From: Capillidium heterosporum | Taxonomy: Eukaryota > Entomophthoromycota > Entomophthoromycetes > Entomophthorales > Capillidiaceae | Assembly: GCA_016630905.1 (NCBI GenBank) | Contig: WBMQ01000007.1 | Span: 1,572,858-1,636,857, forward strand | Length of the DNA: 64,000 nt | Direction of reading: 5' to 3' | Translations under genes and position numbers: made by a program | Shown here: positions 46,174-58,638 of the stretch, one piece after another | How the letters are laid out: each line of letters starts with the position of its first letter | Position numbering within the stretch: position 1 is the first letter of the stretch | Notes under the pieces: generated by a model | The model's input: only the letters and a program-made list of their open reading frames with translations | The model's database searches: none | Told to the model about the DNA's origin: nothing

Positions 46174-48844
46174 CGCTTTATGTTTAGGTTCGTTTATGTT
46201 AACTGGCAATAGAGTTGGATAATGTGGGGAGCTATTTAAAATGTTGATAGTGCTAAACTACTATTGTCGGATTTAGGTTGTGACTATTAGAAAGTCGTAT
46301 TTGGTTAGAATACTGGAATTGAAGTTGAGTGTTGAAGAGTAAAAAGATAAGCGAGTCGTTACATTCTTATGGACTTGATCACATAGATTTATACTTCTTT
46401 TGGCTGGCAATCTATTTTTATCAGTCCAGATAATTCGACTTTTTCATTAGGCTTCTACGCTTGCTATTGGGCAGGTGGAAATCGGTTCAATTAGCAACTG
46501 GCTATCACATTGGATTAAAAATTCTTATCTTTAGTAGGACTATTGGATTAAGCCTTAAGTTCGCGGGGAAGAGGTGCTCAAACCATCCTAAAGTTCTGCC
46601 TTTTGCCAAGCTGGATTGGCTCCATTTTGTAATTTAGCTTGCTTGGAACCATTCTGCTCCGATTTATTGGGCAAAGATCTGCGATTGCATCTGTGGAAAG
46701 CCACCTAGCTTTTGTGAACGCATGCTAAATGAATTTCTGGCAACTTGCTTGAAAATGAGATTTAACCCTCCACACAATAAATTTTCATGCCATTTTTGAT
46801 AAGGGATGGATGACAGTTTCTGGTTCTTTATCCGTTTTGGCCCATCTGGTTTAGCAATGTAATGTTTCAATAGGCTTGATTTGGGCTAGAATTGAATTGC
46901 CTTCCTGATGTATAACTTTCACACTGATTTTCCTGAATCTAGTCACATCATTGAAACTTTAAACGTCACCAACTACACTGTCTTTTCCACAAAGGTGTTT
47001 ATACACTCTGAGAATCAGCCTGCTTTCGATTGCCCACTTGCATATTCCTACCCATCAACCTTTATCGGCGACAGTGAAGGGTTTTCTTTGAAAACCTCTT
47101 TTGCATCCCCAGAATAGTTTTGCAGTACTGTGCGTGTTGCGCCTCTTCAAAGCTAAAGATGATATCAAATTGAAACAGGTCAAAAGGAATAAACTCGAGG
47201 TTTGGATTGGGTAAACTGATGTAATTATGCAAATTTTTGGAGGTTAAGCCGTAGTTTTATCATAGTTGGTCCAAGTGACCCTATCAAGTAGCTCCGTTAA
47301 ATCCTTCCTGTAAAGCTTTGCAGCTGGGATAAGAATTCGTAGCTTATTCTCGATAGTAGTATCTCCGCCTCTATTACTATCTCTACGCGCTTTGACTCAT
47401 CAAAGGCTAAGTAGTAGCAAGAATAATCCAGCCCGGCTAAAAGTAATGGCTTTGCTCCAATTGCATGGCAAGGAATTAGTTAGTTCAAGCTTGGTAGCTT
47501 AAAACTACGTAACTTTAAAGCACTAACCTTTTAAGGTGTGTAAGTTTTACAAGGGAGCGTTGTTGGATGCTGTTATGGAAACAAGCCAAGCCCAACCATC
47601 AATAAAGTAAAGGGAAGCTGAACGACAATCGGAATTTCTTGAGAAACCTAATCCAAGGAGTAGGGGGTGCTATCTCCTTTTGATATAGATACAAGCCCGA
47701 CTAATGAATTTGTCACAGTCAAGTTTCGTTCGATCCTATTTTTAACATGTAAGCGTCTTACTGATATATTTGTAGGAATAGCTGTCCTATTATTCATAAT
47801 GTTCTCGCTATAGTTGTGCTGAATAGAGTATAAAGTTTGTATTCATTCATGACATGACGATTCTAGCACATTAGTATATCTTATCAGTCCATATGTCACG
47901 CCTAGTATTTAAACGGAATGTTGCAAAAGATCTGTATTCTATAGGCAGCATTTAGATAAAGGAACAGTCATCCTGGTTTTCAAGATAGAAGATAAAGCTC
48001 GGATAACATTACCTATCGAAACAATGTGATGGTGTACATTTTCATGCAGTCTATCACTTGTATTTTTATCAAAAGTCGCTTTGTGGAACCATGGTTTTCA
48101 TTTTGTCCTAGAAGCTTTAGGTTTCATAAAATTCTGTAGAAACAGTTGACGACTTTTACAAGTTTATTTGCACTGAATGGTAAATAACTTGCATTTCTTA
48201 AACCCTACAAAGAATATCTGCAATCCTTTTCTACACCAATTTTCATCACTGCGTTACTCAATATTCAAGTATTTATATGTGATAAACAACTATTCACTTT
48301 TAATAGTGATAAGATACTCAAATTTAACATTACTGCTCCTAGACCTTATTCGTACCAGACACCTTTCTTTTACAATAAATTGCTGCTTAAAATACTAGTA
48401 GCAGTGTCTTTTAGTCCGCTGAGATTGAACTGAAGTATTGGTTCACAACTCAGTAGGCTTAGTCCCATTCTTTATACTAAATCATAGTGCAAAGTGCCGA
48501 GAAAGTATATAGAATTGTTCGCCATTTACACTGGTTTGGATTACTGAACAAAGCTCTCAAAAACAACCCACATGCAACTGTTTGGAGAAATTGCAATTTT
48601 GCAAATTTGTAACGTCTCTTACAATTGGCTAATTGACAAATTAATTAGTCTTAAACACTTCCCTTTACAAATGAAGTAATTAAATGGAAAATTTTCGGTT
48701 TATCGTTAGTTTTAAGCCTAAATTAGCAAGTATAATTGAAATTCATCCCAACTTTAGTTATTTCCACTATTTTATCCAGGATCTTGCCATTATTAATCCA
48801 GTAACAGCAGTAGGAACGGAAAGGCACGTTCAGAAGTCTAAGCA
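46174..48844. other. Long intergenic region (2.7 kb), no supported gene
   Basis: Short frames at 46908-47117 (+), 46870-46664 (-) and 48177-48398 (+) were examined. The one at 46908 (69 codons, ENQPAFDCPLAYSYPSTF) has fair codon use but no domain, signal or splice partner. Otherwise AT-rich spacer. Confidence 0.4.
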
Positions 48845-49685
48845 ATGGCGAGCATCGAGATCAAGAAGAAGGATATCTACAAGATAGTTTTGGTAGGCGA
48901 CGGTGGTGTTGGAAAGGTACATTTATTGCTTTGTTTATAATGTTGTTAATTTACCTTGTTCTTTTCAATTCAGACATGTTTACGTAACCAATACATCCAC
49001 CAACGATTTACCAATCGGTACAAAGCAACCATTGGTGCCGACTTTACAGCTAAGGAAATACTCAAAACCAACGGGCGTAAAGTAATGCTACAAATTTGGG
49101 ACACGGCAGGTCAAGAGCGTTTTCAATCGTTAGGAGTTGCATTTTACAGGGGGGCCGACGCTTGTATTTTAGTTTACGACGTCAACAACTACTTGACCTT
49201 TGAAAACTTGGCTCGATGGCGTAACGAATTTTTAAAGTACTGCAACTCGAGCGACCCCGATCACTTTTTATTTGCCGTTGTTGGTAATAAAGTCGATTTG
49301 GATGACAGAGTTGTTACTAAGCGTCAAGTTAAAGCTTGGATAGATTCGGTTGATCCCGATGGCAATAAAGTCTTTTGGTTCGAAACTTCAGCAAAATTAG
49401 GCACCAACGTCGAATCCCTCTTTCAGACGATTGCTGACCATATCCCCGATATGTTGCCGACCGAAGTTAGTGAAAATGGCGCTTTAAATAACTTGCAGTC
49501 GGTAGCTTCTAAACAGTTCTTCTTTACCAATTCACCGTACCGTTTTGAATCCGACCCTTATGATAGGCCTTCGTCACTATATTCTCAGTCTAATGTCCTA
49601 TCTGACACCAGCTCAAACTCGACTTCGTGAATCGCAGAATGGGGATGCCTACTCTAACCCTAGCTCGAGATGTTGTTTCTTTTGA
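48845..49685 (+). CDS. YPT7: Rab7/Ypt7-family small GTPase
   Basis: GTPase controlling late endosome to vacuole transport and vacuole fusion. Exons 48845-48916, 48974-49626 and 49664-49685 give 747 nt (248 residues). P-loop GDGGVGK-T (across intron 1), switch I RYKATIGADF, WDTAGQERFQSLG, GNKVDLDDR and ETSAKLG are all present; YKATIGADF, FQSLGVAFYRGAD and FENLARWRNEFL are Rab7 marks. The long frame stops at 49628 without a lipid anchor. A 37-nt intron (49627-49663, ctaaccctag end) replaces that stop and adds SRCCFF, a double-Cys prenylation end. So the third exon is essential for membrane attachment. The tail before it (about 40 residues, Ser/Asn-rich) is longer than usual. Confidence 0.93.
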
Positions 49686-50527
49686 CCAATTTTAATAATT
49701 CCTAATCTATTATATCCATTATCATAAAAACTAACCTTTAATTTCGTTGCTAGTTAGTGTTATCCTATTTTTGATAGTGATTTTTCTTAATGTAGCGTTG
49801 TTTAGGGAATATAGCCAAGTATGTTTCGATATGTATATAAATAGGCTGGAATATGAATGAGAGATTGAATAAGCTCATATTATAAGAAAGGATAGGTATA
49901 TGTTTGTGTTCAAAAATCAGTTTCTTAATATAGGCTTTTGGGTTAAAATTTTAAAATTCAAGTAGCTAACCTTTAACTTGCTTATATACATCATTGTACT
50001 TGAAAACCAGATATGCTAGTAAAAGTAGTTAAATAGGTATATTATCTTTACTTTAAAACTTTATAAAAATATTAGCCAAATCTAAGTGTGAATAAGCATA
50101 TTGAAGTTAGTGTATACTGCTACAGCTTATTGAAAAGAGCAATATATCCGCTTTCATAACTATAAGAATAAAAAGCTATGTTTATATTGAATCTTATACC
50201 GCTAAGGAAATGAATGTGACTATAATACTAATTAAACAATGGTATACGAATCAATAATCCAAAACTTTTTTGTCAAGTAAAAGTATCAGGGTTATTTTAC
50301 ATATTTTGCTTATGTTTGTCACATATATCATTCATCTATATATTAAAAATCAAACATCCTACTGAATACATACTGCATCCTATATAGCTAGTACCAGACA
50401 TCTCTACTACCATTTTGAACTATGTAAGAAATTCGCGAAAAGTGACCTCATTTCAAGCTCAAAGTTCAATTGTGAACTTTGCTTTTATTGAGAAAGCTCA
50501 AACTCTTTCAACTTCCAATCGACTCCA
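49686..50527. other. Intergenic, no gene seen
   Basis: About 840 bp, AT-rich, between the Rab7 stop and the start of the Ski8-like gene; holds the latter's promoter. Confidence 0.5.
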
Positions 50528-51871
50528 ATGGAATCCACCGAGACGTCAACCAGCCACAATGAAGCTATATGGACGCTAGCGAGCAGTGCTATCCAAGCTA
50601 CCCAAACACCCGGACAAGAAGAAGTCGATATCGAAACGTTGCTAATATCAGGATCTTTAGATGAAACCGTTAAGCTATGGTAGCAAAGCTTACTATTGAC
50701 AAAGCTACTAACATTATACCAATAGGACTTTAGACTCGGAATATGATGAACTGAAAGGCATCGATAAATTCAATTCAAAACTTGCATCACAACATTCGTT
50801 GGCCATTACCTCAGTCGACATCAGTCCAGATGGAAAATGTACTATTGAAGGTTAATTTTGCTAACATGATATTTTCAGTGGCCTGTTCAGCTTCCTTAGA
50901 TAATACAGTGATTATATACTCGATAGAAAGCTTCAAAGTTTTGCACAAGATTGAACTTCCGACAAGTACCATCATTTTTGTTTGTGTATTAATTTGATTT
51001 CCTAGTGAGTTCCTACAAAATCAAATTTTCACCCAACTCTACAACCGTTGCTGTATGTGGTCAATATGGCAAGTTAACGTTATTTAATACCGAAGATGGA
51101 AAGGAGTCGGCATGCCTAGATACCTTGACTGACCATTTTATCATGTCCATTAATTTTGTAATTTTTGGATTTTGCTTTTTTTCTTAACGATATATAGTCC
51201 CCCTGTGGCAACTACTTGGCCTGTGGCACTAACAAAGGACACGTGTACACCTTCCACTTACCTACCCAATCAATAAGCCAGAAGTTTATGGGTATGATTT
51301 AAATTGTTTTCATTTGTTTAAGTTTCTTTTTGATTTAGGCCACAACCTACCTATACGTGCTATCGTGTACTCCACCGATGGGTTGCAGTTGGCAGTTGGA
51401 TGTGATGATGGCAGGATAACTATCTACGATCCGTAAGCTTTCTTTTTCGATTTATTTTGTATATCTAATCAAACCCAAATAGTCTACATCAGAACATCAT
51501 CGGCTCTTTAATAGGGCATTCCAGCTGGGTCACATGTTTGCTCTATACGAAAGATAATACTGGACATCACCAAGTCTTGGTTTCTAGGTAGCTTTTTGCT
51601 GAATCGATTGACTTATATTTAAGTTCCTGTGATACAACACTCAAATTTTGGAATCTAACTACCAAGAGCTGTGCAGCTACCCTCAAAGCCAACTCACAAG
51701 TAAGTCAGTTGTTTGACTCGCTTTTAATGTTGCATTTAGGATTCAGGAACCTCAAATCAGATCTGGACGTTCGTAGCTGTACCCTCGGACGGCCAAAGCG
51801 TATCGAAATTTGTAGTTGGCTTGGAATCAGGTGTTACTAAGGTGATGGATCAGCCCTACTTTAATATCTAG
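50528..51871 (+). CDS. SKI8: WD40 protein of the Ski8/WDR61 family
   Basis: Seven-blade propeller expected; in fungi Ski8 is part of the Ski complex feeding mRNA to the exosome and also has a meiotic role. Nine short exons: 50528-50679, 50726-50838, 50879-50965, 51006-51157, 51198-51291, 51339-51432, 51483-51587, 51624-51699 and 51740-51871. They sum to 1,005 nt (334 residues), close to the usual length of WDR61/Ski8. Blades recognised by AIWTLASS, ISGSLDETVKLW, AITSVDISPDGK, ASLDNTVIIYSIES, IKFSPNSTTVAVCGQYGKL, YLACGTNKGHVYTF, IRAIVYSTDGLQLAVGCDDGRITIYD, SWVTCLLY and SSCDTTLKFWN. The placement with Ski8/WDR61 rests on the IW start and SLD/CDD repeats and is less certain than the WD40 call. 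Confidence 0.82.
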
Positions 51872-52277
51872 AACATAATAAAGGTTAGGTTTTGAATTTT
51901 TAATACGGTGCTGTTACAAAAAGATACTGACACTGTTGTTGCATATTAATTGTATTGTAAGGCTAAGCTATATTTTCACATTCTTGCAAGTGCTTCATCG
52001 GATCAACATACTCCACGACTCAAGTTGCAGATATTTGCAGTGTTTTCCTCTTTCCGATCTATTTGATAAATTATATTGTATAACTTTAGGCAACAGCCAT
52101 CTAGGCTATTGTATTCTATTTAATACAACCAATATACTGTATATTAATTCACACATACAACTAAAGTTCTGTAGTAAATGTAATTGAACCAACATAATTC
52201 ACATCTAGCCTCATATTTGAACACTAAACTACATTTAACAAAGTAACATGAACAAACAACTTTATTAACTAAAACGC
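51872..52277. other. Intergenic between convergent genes
   Basis: About 400 bp between the SKI8 and NhaC stops. An 83-codon frame at 51936-52187 is compositionally AT-driven (Ile/Asn/Cys/Tyr) and is not taken as a gene. Confidence 0.5.
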
Positions 52278-54431
52278 TTACAACTTGATGGGATTATCAA
52301 AGGACTCTTTAGTCTCAACGACGCTGACCCTAGTCTTCTTGAACACCTTGCTACGGATCTTGGAGATCAACGTCTGATCCAAAGTTTCAGTCCGGGTACC
52401 GAACACCATGAGTAAAACTAAGAGCACGGCGATACTAATTAGTAGACCAGCCCAATCGGGGTACAATCCATAACCTAGCGGTAGGTATCCAAAAACGCAC
52501 GATACTAAGAGAACTAGGACGGCGTAAGCAGACTGGGATTTGATGTGCGTACGTACGGGGAGTTTAACAGCCATACAGGTCAGAATACTAGTAGCTGAGA
52601 TGGGTGAGTTCAAATCACCAAACACGGCCCCCGAGAATACAGAGCTGACCGTATATACTAGGTTGGTATCGGACTCGGTGTCTGCAACTAAGGGCATTAC
52701 CAACGGAAGCATGATGGTCATAGTTCCCCAAGAAGTGCCAGTACTGAAGGAAATAATTGCAGACAACAAGCAGGACAGGAACGGGATTAGGGCGGGGTTC
52801 AGGTTCCCTTTAAGGGCACTGATCATGAATGTGGAGACACCTAAATCGTTGAAACAGTCGGCTACACCCCAAGCGAAGACTAAGATGAGCATGGTCTCGA
52901 CCATATCCTTGATACCATACATCATGACCTCCATACCGACCTGGAATCGAATGACGTTCTGGAAATGGTACATAACTAGACACAGGAGGCAGCTGAAGAA
53001 GGAGGCGTACAGCAAAGCACCGTAGGAGTCACCAGCACCAGCTATAGTCGCCAGATCAAAAGTTGGATTCTCGCCTCTTTCAGCCTGGTTTACCAGTTCG
53101 TAGTATCCGGTTACCAACAGGCCAACTATAGTTAAGACAATAATGGAAAAGATGGGTAGTAGGGAGTTGACTAGACGTTTAGGCAAGCTGGGGTCTGATT
53201 TGAGGGGATCCTCCTTAACTTCCTCAATGGTAGTAGTGTTGACTTCGACGACCGAGCCTTCAAAGTAAGCGCGACGCTCTGCCTCTAACATGATACCAAA
53301 GTCTCGTTTAGTTATCAATAGCAGGCCACAGAAGATGATGGCCAATATGGGGAAGAAGCGGCTGGGGATAGTTCTTACAAAGAAGAGGAAGGGCTCTGAG
53401 TCGATCTTCAAGATGGTGAACTGGGTGGCAATCAGTCCCAACATGAAACCGATCCAGGAGGATATGGGGGACAATGAGGTCAGAGGTGCCGAAGTGACAT
53501 GGACGATGAAAGCCAGCTTTTCTCTGCTCAAGGACAGTTTGTCGGTAACACCCAACATATTGGCACCGACAACCATACAACTAGCCAGATCGTCCAAGAA
53601 CAGGATGATGCCTATGATGAAGGTAGCCCACTGACCCTTCCATCGGGTCGTAGCTAGTTTAGTAACGGCGTTGGTAAGTGCTTCAGCACCACCACTCTTC
53701 TGGATGAGGGATACACACGACGACAGGTAAAAGGTGAACATAATAACCTTGGCGTGGTCAGCATTGGCTAGAGCTCGGATGGTGTAGTAATCTAAAGTGC
53801 GCAAGAACCCAGTCAGAGGGTTGAAACCATTGATGAAGGTTGCTGAGATGAAGACACCCAAAAGCAGGGCCAAGGTAGCTTGCGAGGACAGTAAGGCGAC
53901 CAGTAGTACGACCAAGATAGGTAGGAGGGTAACTGGGGCAGGCATACCGTGGATGATACCGTTGAAGGAAGCAAACTCCTGGCCGTTGTTGGAGAGTACA
54001 ACCCAAATCTTACGTTGCACATTGTTGGTAACTTGCAAATCACTAACCAGGTAACCGGACAAGTAGTCACCCTGGGTGATTGTGCTAGTAACCTTGACTT
54101 CGGAACCTTGGCTGGCAGTTAAGTTTCCCGTACCGATGACGGTGGTTGTATCCTTGGTCCACCCTTCCAAGACTTGGTAAGTGATTGTGGGGCTGGCAGT
54201 CACTATTGGGAGACAAAGTTAGTATTTTGAATTGACATGTGAGTAGTTACCATTTTTCCAGCTCAAAGTGATATCGAGGTTCAAGAGGTAGTTGTAGAGG
54301 ACTACCTTGGGCAAGTTGACGGAGTCTAAGCTCGGTAGGTTGGAGTCGAGTTTCGAGGCATCTTGCGTTAGTACGGTTGATAGGTAGAAGGTTAGTAGCG
54401 TGAGTAGGTAGCTTGGTACCACAAGTTTCAT
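52278..54431 (-). CDS. NhaC-family Na+/H+ antiporter with secreted N-terminal domain
   Basis: Ion:proton antiporter of the NhaC superfamily, best known in bacteria. Two exons, 54431-54251 and 54202-52278, with a 48-nt intron; 701 residues. The signal peptide MKLVVPSYLLTLLTFYLSTV precedes an external domain of about 130 residues (VTASPTITYQVLEGW, GDYLSGYLV, NVQRKIWVVLSNNGQEF). About 12 membrane helices follow. NhaC-like signatures: GVFISATFINGFNPLTG, ADHAKVIMFTFYLSSCVSLI, ILFLDDLASCMVVGANM, DKLSLSREKLAFIVHVTSAP then LTSLSPISSW, and near the end SFSTGTSWGTMTIMLPLVMP with SSVFSGAVFGDLNSPIS. The Asp pair in FLDDL is the likely ion site. A loop of about 60 residues with acidic residues (EEVKEDPLKSD) separates the two halves. 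Intact. Confidence 0.9.
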
Positions 54432-55600
54432 TCTAGGTTGGTGATTTATTAATTATCGGTTCAAGTTGGAAGGTGAGAAAAGAGCTACGTTCACCAGTTG
54501 TCAGATTGGACGTATGTAGCTACAACGACGTCTTTACAAAAATTAAATAAAGCTGAAACGTGGAGGGTAGGGATAAAGAGGTGGATCGAGCTTGCTTAAA
54601 TAGTAGGCAGGCCTTTGACGATTGGGATAAGTTGTACTTGGCCGCACCTATACTATTGGCCTCAGTTGATGGTCCCTTGCATTATCTCCCAACCTCATTT
54701 TTCTCTTACAAAGATTACAAAGATCCAAATGGAGCACTAAATTCGAATTTGATCTAAGTTAGGCTCAAGAACTTGGTTATTCTTTAGCGATTTTATGGAG
54801 GCTAAATTTAGTTGGAAACCGATTTCATTTGTTTTCATTTGACAGACCTAGCTTGGCTGAGATATGCTTTTAGAAAGATATGATAACGGACCTTCTGGGC
54901 TTAAGAACCGGTATAAAAGGGAACTACTTGTAGGATCTGATATCGTTAATTTGGAGCGGAGGCCTATAGAAGACATATCAGTATGATAAGTAGGTTTGCT
55001 GACTCGTAAATTTATCTGTCAAACTTTTTTTAGCTTTTGCTTTACCGAATTTTGTTATCCAGAAAGTCAGCTGGACTTGGAAAATGGAAGGAAAAGTCAG
55101 CTGTACTCTTTGACAATGTTTCAAGACTCGAAATACCTGGGCTCTTGGAAACGAACCCCACAATTGACGATTTTTAATACATTGAGTATATCGGGACTTT
55201 TCAAATGGGACTTTGGCGTCCCTGCCTTTTGGTCTTTGGATTTTGAACCTGATATTACAAATATCGGTTGGTCTGCCGTAACTATGAAATGAAACCGATC
55301 CAATAGGGATGTATGTTCAAGCAAGTGGCAAACTAACCAAACCGACGTTAATTTTGCCACAGTATCCTTGAAGGATTTTAATGTTTTATGTGGAAGGTAT
55401 GCGAAATAATGGATTTTTTATCCTGTGATCATGTTTGCACCCTACCGAAATAGTTTGATAGGATTGTATGCCTAGGTAAAACATTTCTTCCATTTCTTGT
55501 TGGCATAGTAGAGGCTTGATATAAACTGGAAAAGCACCATAAAGTACGATCCAAAAAGTTTACCTTCTTTTTATTATAAACTAGGTAAAAAATTGATAGG
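54432..55600. other. Intergenic, no supported gene
   Basis: About 1.2 kb. Overlapping frames at 54996-55292 (+) and 55360-55121 (-) cover the same DNA on opposite strands; neither has a signal, domain or splice partner. GC content falls towards the AT-rich block. Confidence 0.4.
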
Positions 55601-56076
55601 GATAAGGTTTAGCTTATAGTATACTACTTATATTGAGTTTTTACCATAATGTTTACTAATTTAGCTTTTTTTAGTTGTAGTGATAATGCAACTATAAGTT
55701 GTATAAGATAGTAAGACTGTATTTTATAGATACAAACTATAACTTTTAAATAAAAGAATAAAAATTTTAATTTAGTTAGTAATTAGTAAATAATAACTAA
55801 TAAGATTTTTAAGTAAAGGTTTAATAAAGTGTATTAGTTGGATTGTTTTTTATTTTTAATAGTTTAATAAATAGAACTATAATATAGTATACTGTTTTTT
55901 AAAATAGTGTTATTTATATTAAAATTAAGTTTGCCAAAAGTTTAGTTAAATAAACAAAAGAAACTATATCAATTAAAATATTCTATACTATTGTATATAT
56001 ATTATTATAGTATCTTTACTTACTAACCTAAAACCAAATTTTAAAGTTTTATTTTTAGTATAAAATATAATATTAG

Positions 56077-56160
56077 TTATTAAATATTTAGTTACTAGCT
56101 TAGATTTCTAATTAAGTTTAGCTAAACTTAATAAGTTCTTTGTGTAAGGAAATACTTCTA
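56077..56160 (+). repeat. Repeat family A, strongly mutated copy
   Basis: ttagttactagcttagattt...taagtttagctaaacttaataag matches the copies at 60018 (plus) and 57660-57790 (minus), with C to T and G to A at many positions. Confidence 0.6.
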
Positions 56161-56519
56161 ATCAGCTATAGCTTCACTTAATAACTAGAATTCAGTTTTA
56201 CATTCCAGATATATAGATTACCAGTTTGGCATCAATCCTAGTAATGCTAGAAGTTCTATTCTCTTTAGCATGAATTAAATGTTTTATTTAGCATTGACTG
56301 TCTTTAAATCAATTTTGTTATTTTTAGGGTTAATGATAAATGCCCAAAAAACAAGAGAAATAGTATTACTAATGGATTAGGAAAAATATCAATTACCAGT
56401 ACTCAAAGAACCAACTACTAAGGACAAGTCACATATATAAGACTCATGGTGAACTTAGTAGGAGGTTAAGTTATTATTAAATAAACATATTGAATCATTT
56501 GATATTTCTTCTGCTATTA

Positions 56520-56862
56520 GCATAGTATAGACTCTCTGCATAGTATAATGTAAAACTGACAATTGGCATCCCTTAATAGTAGAGAGTTGCACTGATCTGA
56601 ACTAAACAATAGAACTGAACCAAATTAATCTGAACTAAACCCTAAAACCCTCCTGAACCAATAAACCCAACTGTGCTCCTTAGCCTAATGGCTACTCTTG
56701 GAGTATTCCTATCTGCCCACCATCTTTGGATTAAGCTACAAGCATGAGCCTCCTCTTTATATAGCCTTATAGTTAACATTCTTAGCCTTTATAAAGTCCT
56801 GGCTACCATTGCTTTCTGGCTAACCCTAGCTAGTAAATGTTCTTTATGGACATTTTCTAACA
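56520..56862 (-). mobile_element. Possible LTR remnant
   Basis: Read on the minus strand it begins TGTTAGAAAATGTCC, carries a TATA-like ctatataaagagg about 110 bp in, and has a gttcag-rich repeat (ggttcagg, agttcagat, ggttcag, agttcag) near the far end. This is like a retrotransposon LTR with its promoter. I could not fix the other terminus or a target duplication, and no internal coding region is visible nearby. Confidence 0.35.
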
Positions 56863-57083
56863 CTTTGGTATAAAATATAATATATGTCAACTTAGCTCTC
56901 AGGCTAAGTTGGGTGTCGAACATTGGAACATTAATTTTTCATAAGAAACCTATGATTTGGCTACTACTGGACAGAGCATTTTGGGATGATACAGTTACAT
57001 ATTCATCCCTGCGCTTTGAAATACCTACCATTCATTAGTATATATTCTAACTAATAGCAAAGTGCTCAAATTACCTAAGACCG

Positions 57084-57579
57084 ATTTCTATTGAGAAGGT
57101 AAGTTTGGGATTTCAGACTTAATGCCGGATTTCTCTGATGGTTGACTTGCAGAGAAAGTGAATCCAAAATGCGGAGGCAGACAGCAGTAATTAGGATAGT
57201 GACTCTCCAGTTCATTAAGAAAAGAGTTCACTGACAAACCTCCAAATTATGCCTTGTTTTGGATCTACCATATAAGGAGGACAAAGGAGGAAAAGAAAAG
57301 GAGAAAAAAGGGGAGACAGAGAAGAGGAAGAGACAGAGAGAAAAGACAGACAGAGAGAGAAAAGAGAGAGAGGATAAGAAGAGGACAAAAACAGGAAACA
57401 GACCACCAAACAAGAAGAAACAGATAGGAGGACAAAAAGGACAGTAAAAGAACAAGAGGGAAAGAAAAAGAGTTTCTGGATTGCTTTCATCAATAGAGGA
57501 AAAGAGAGTTTCTGAGTCGGTTTATCAGAATTGTTTGGGACCTTTCTTTTGAGTTCGCCCTAATTGTAGATTAAGTTTG
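57084..57579 (+). repeat. Direct repeat B, copy 1
   Basis: A 496-bp segment, from atttctattgagaaggtaag to tagattaagttt, repeated at 58143-58638. It contains a long purine-rich simple-sequence stretch (gagaaaag/gacagagag types, about 57280-57480). The frames seen on both strands across that stretch are repeat-driven and not genes. Confidence 0.85.
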
Positions 57580-57659
57580 GGTTAGGTTGATTATAACATT
57601 TTAAGGGTTCCTAACCAGAAGTGTTGCAAGAATAAAGCTTTTATATTGGATTTAATTGT

Positions 57660-57790
57660 AGGGCAGTTGCTGCATCTATATTAGTCAGCTCACAACATGA
57701 TACACATGTCATGTCCCATGCTGAAGGACTCACCAAGTTTGGCCAAACCCACTTGACTGGAAGTCCAAGCCAGTGGTCAAACACTCAGTG
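57660..57790 (-). repeat. Repeat family A, least mutated copy
   Basis: On the minus strand it reads ggcttggacttccagtcaag then tgggtttggccaaacttggtg and gacatgtgtatcatgttgtg. It aligns over about 115 bases with 60018-60140. This copy keeps most C and G, the others do not. Confidence 0.75.
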
Positions 57791-58142
57791 AGGGCGACCA
57801 GCCAACAATATATATATTGTATTATAGGCTGATTAATATAAATATAATTAAATTTTTTACAATTAATAAAAGTACTAAAAATTCTTAATTTTTACAAAAC
57901 TACTAGCTAAAAATCTTTAAATATTTAATAAAACTAATTTAACTTAATATATGATTTTAAAACCTTAAAAACTTTAAACTATAAAATACTAAAATTCTTT
58001 ATATTTTTAAAATCCTTAATTTTAAGAAAAACTAATTTTTTTTCATATATAAAAGTTATAATATATATATTGTAGCTTAGGAAATAGTTATAACTTAATG
58101 ATATCTAAGTAGCTATCTTTTTTGTAAGCGGAATAAGTATGT
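57789..58142 (+). repeat. Repeat family A/C, AT-converted copy
   Basis: It starts acaatatatatattgtatta and continues with aaaactactagctaaaaatc and, at its end, atatatatattgtagcttag...ttgtaagcgg. It matches 60085-60400 in the same order. Confidence 0.65.
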
Positions 58143-58638
58143 ATTTCTATTGAGAAGGTAAGTTTGGGATTTCAGACTTAATGCCAGATTTCTCTAATGG
58201 TTGACTTACAAAGAAAGTGAATCCAAAATGCAGAGGCGGACAGCAGTAATTAGAATAGTGACTCTCTGGTTTATTAAGAAAAGAGTTCACTGACAAGCCT
58301 CTAAATTATGCCTTATTTCGGATCTACCATATAAGGAGGACAAAGGAGAGAAAAGACAAACAGAGAGAGAAGAGACAGAGAGAAAAGACAGACAGAGAGA
58401 AAAGACAAACAGAGAGAGAAAAGAGAGAGAGGATAAGAAGAGGACAAAAACGGGAAACAGACCACCAAACAAGAAGAAGCAGATAGGAGGACAAAAAGGA
58501 CGGTGAAAGAACAAGAGGGAAAGAAAAAGAGTTTCTGGATCACTTTCATCAATAAAGGAAAAGAGAGTTTCTGAGTTGGTTTATCAGAATTGTTTGAGAC
58601 CTTTCTTTTAAGTTTGCCTTAATCATAGATTAAGTTTG
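58143..58638 (+). repeat. Direct repeat B, copy 2
   Basis: Second copy of the 496-bp repeat, 1,059 bp downstream of the first. In the non-repetitive first 200 bases almost every difference is a transition, many at ancestral CpG (for example ccgg versus ccag, gcgg versus gcag). Confidence 0.85.

Noticed and set aside
46908-47117. 69-codon plus-strand frame
   Set aside because: Fair codon use, but opens at a non-ATG codon and shows no signal peptide, motif or neighbouring exon; left as unsupported.
54996-55360. Overlapping frames on opposite strands, 98 and 79 codons
   Set aside because: Neither shows coding character; both lie in spacer approaching the AT-rich block.
57215-57493. Frames of 60-90 codons on both strands (also 58287-58552)
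   Set aside because: They are translations of a purine-rich simple repeat (Ser/Phe/Leu on one strand, Lys/Arg/Glu on the other) and occur in both copies of a direct repeat.
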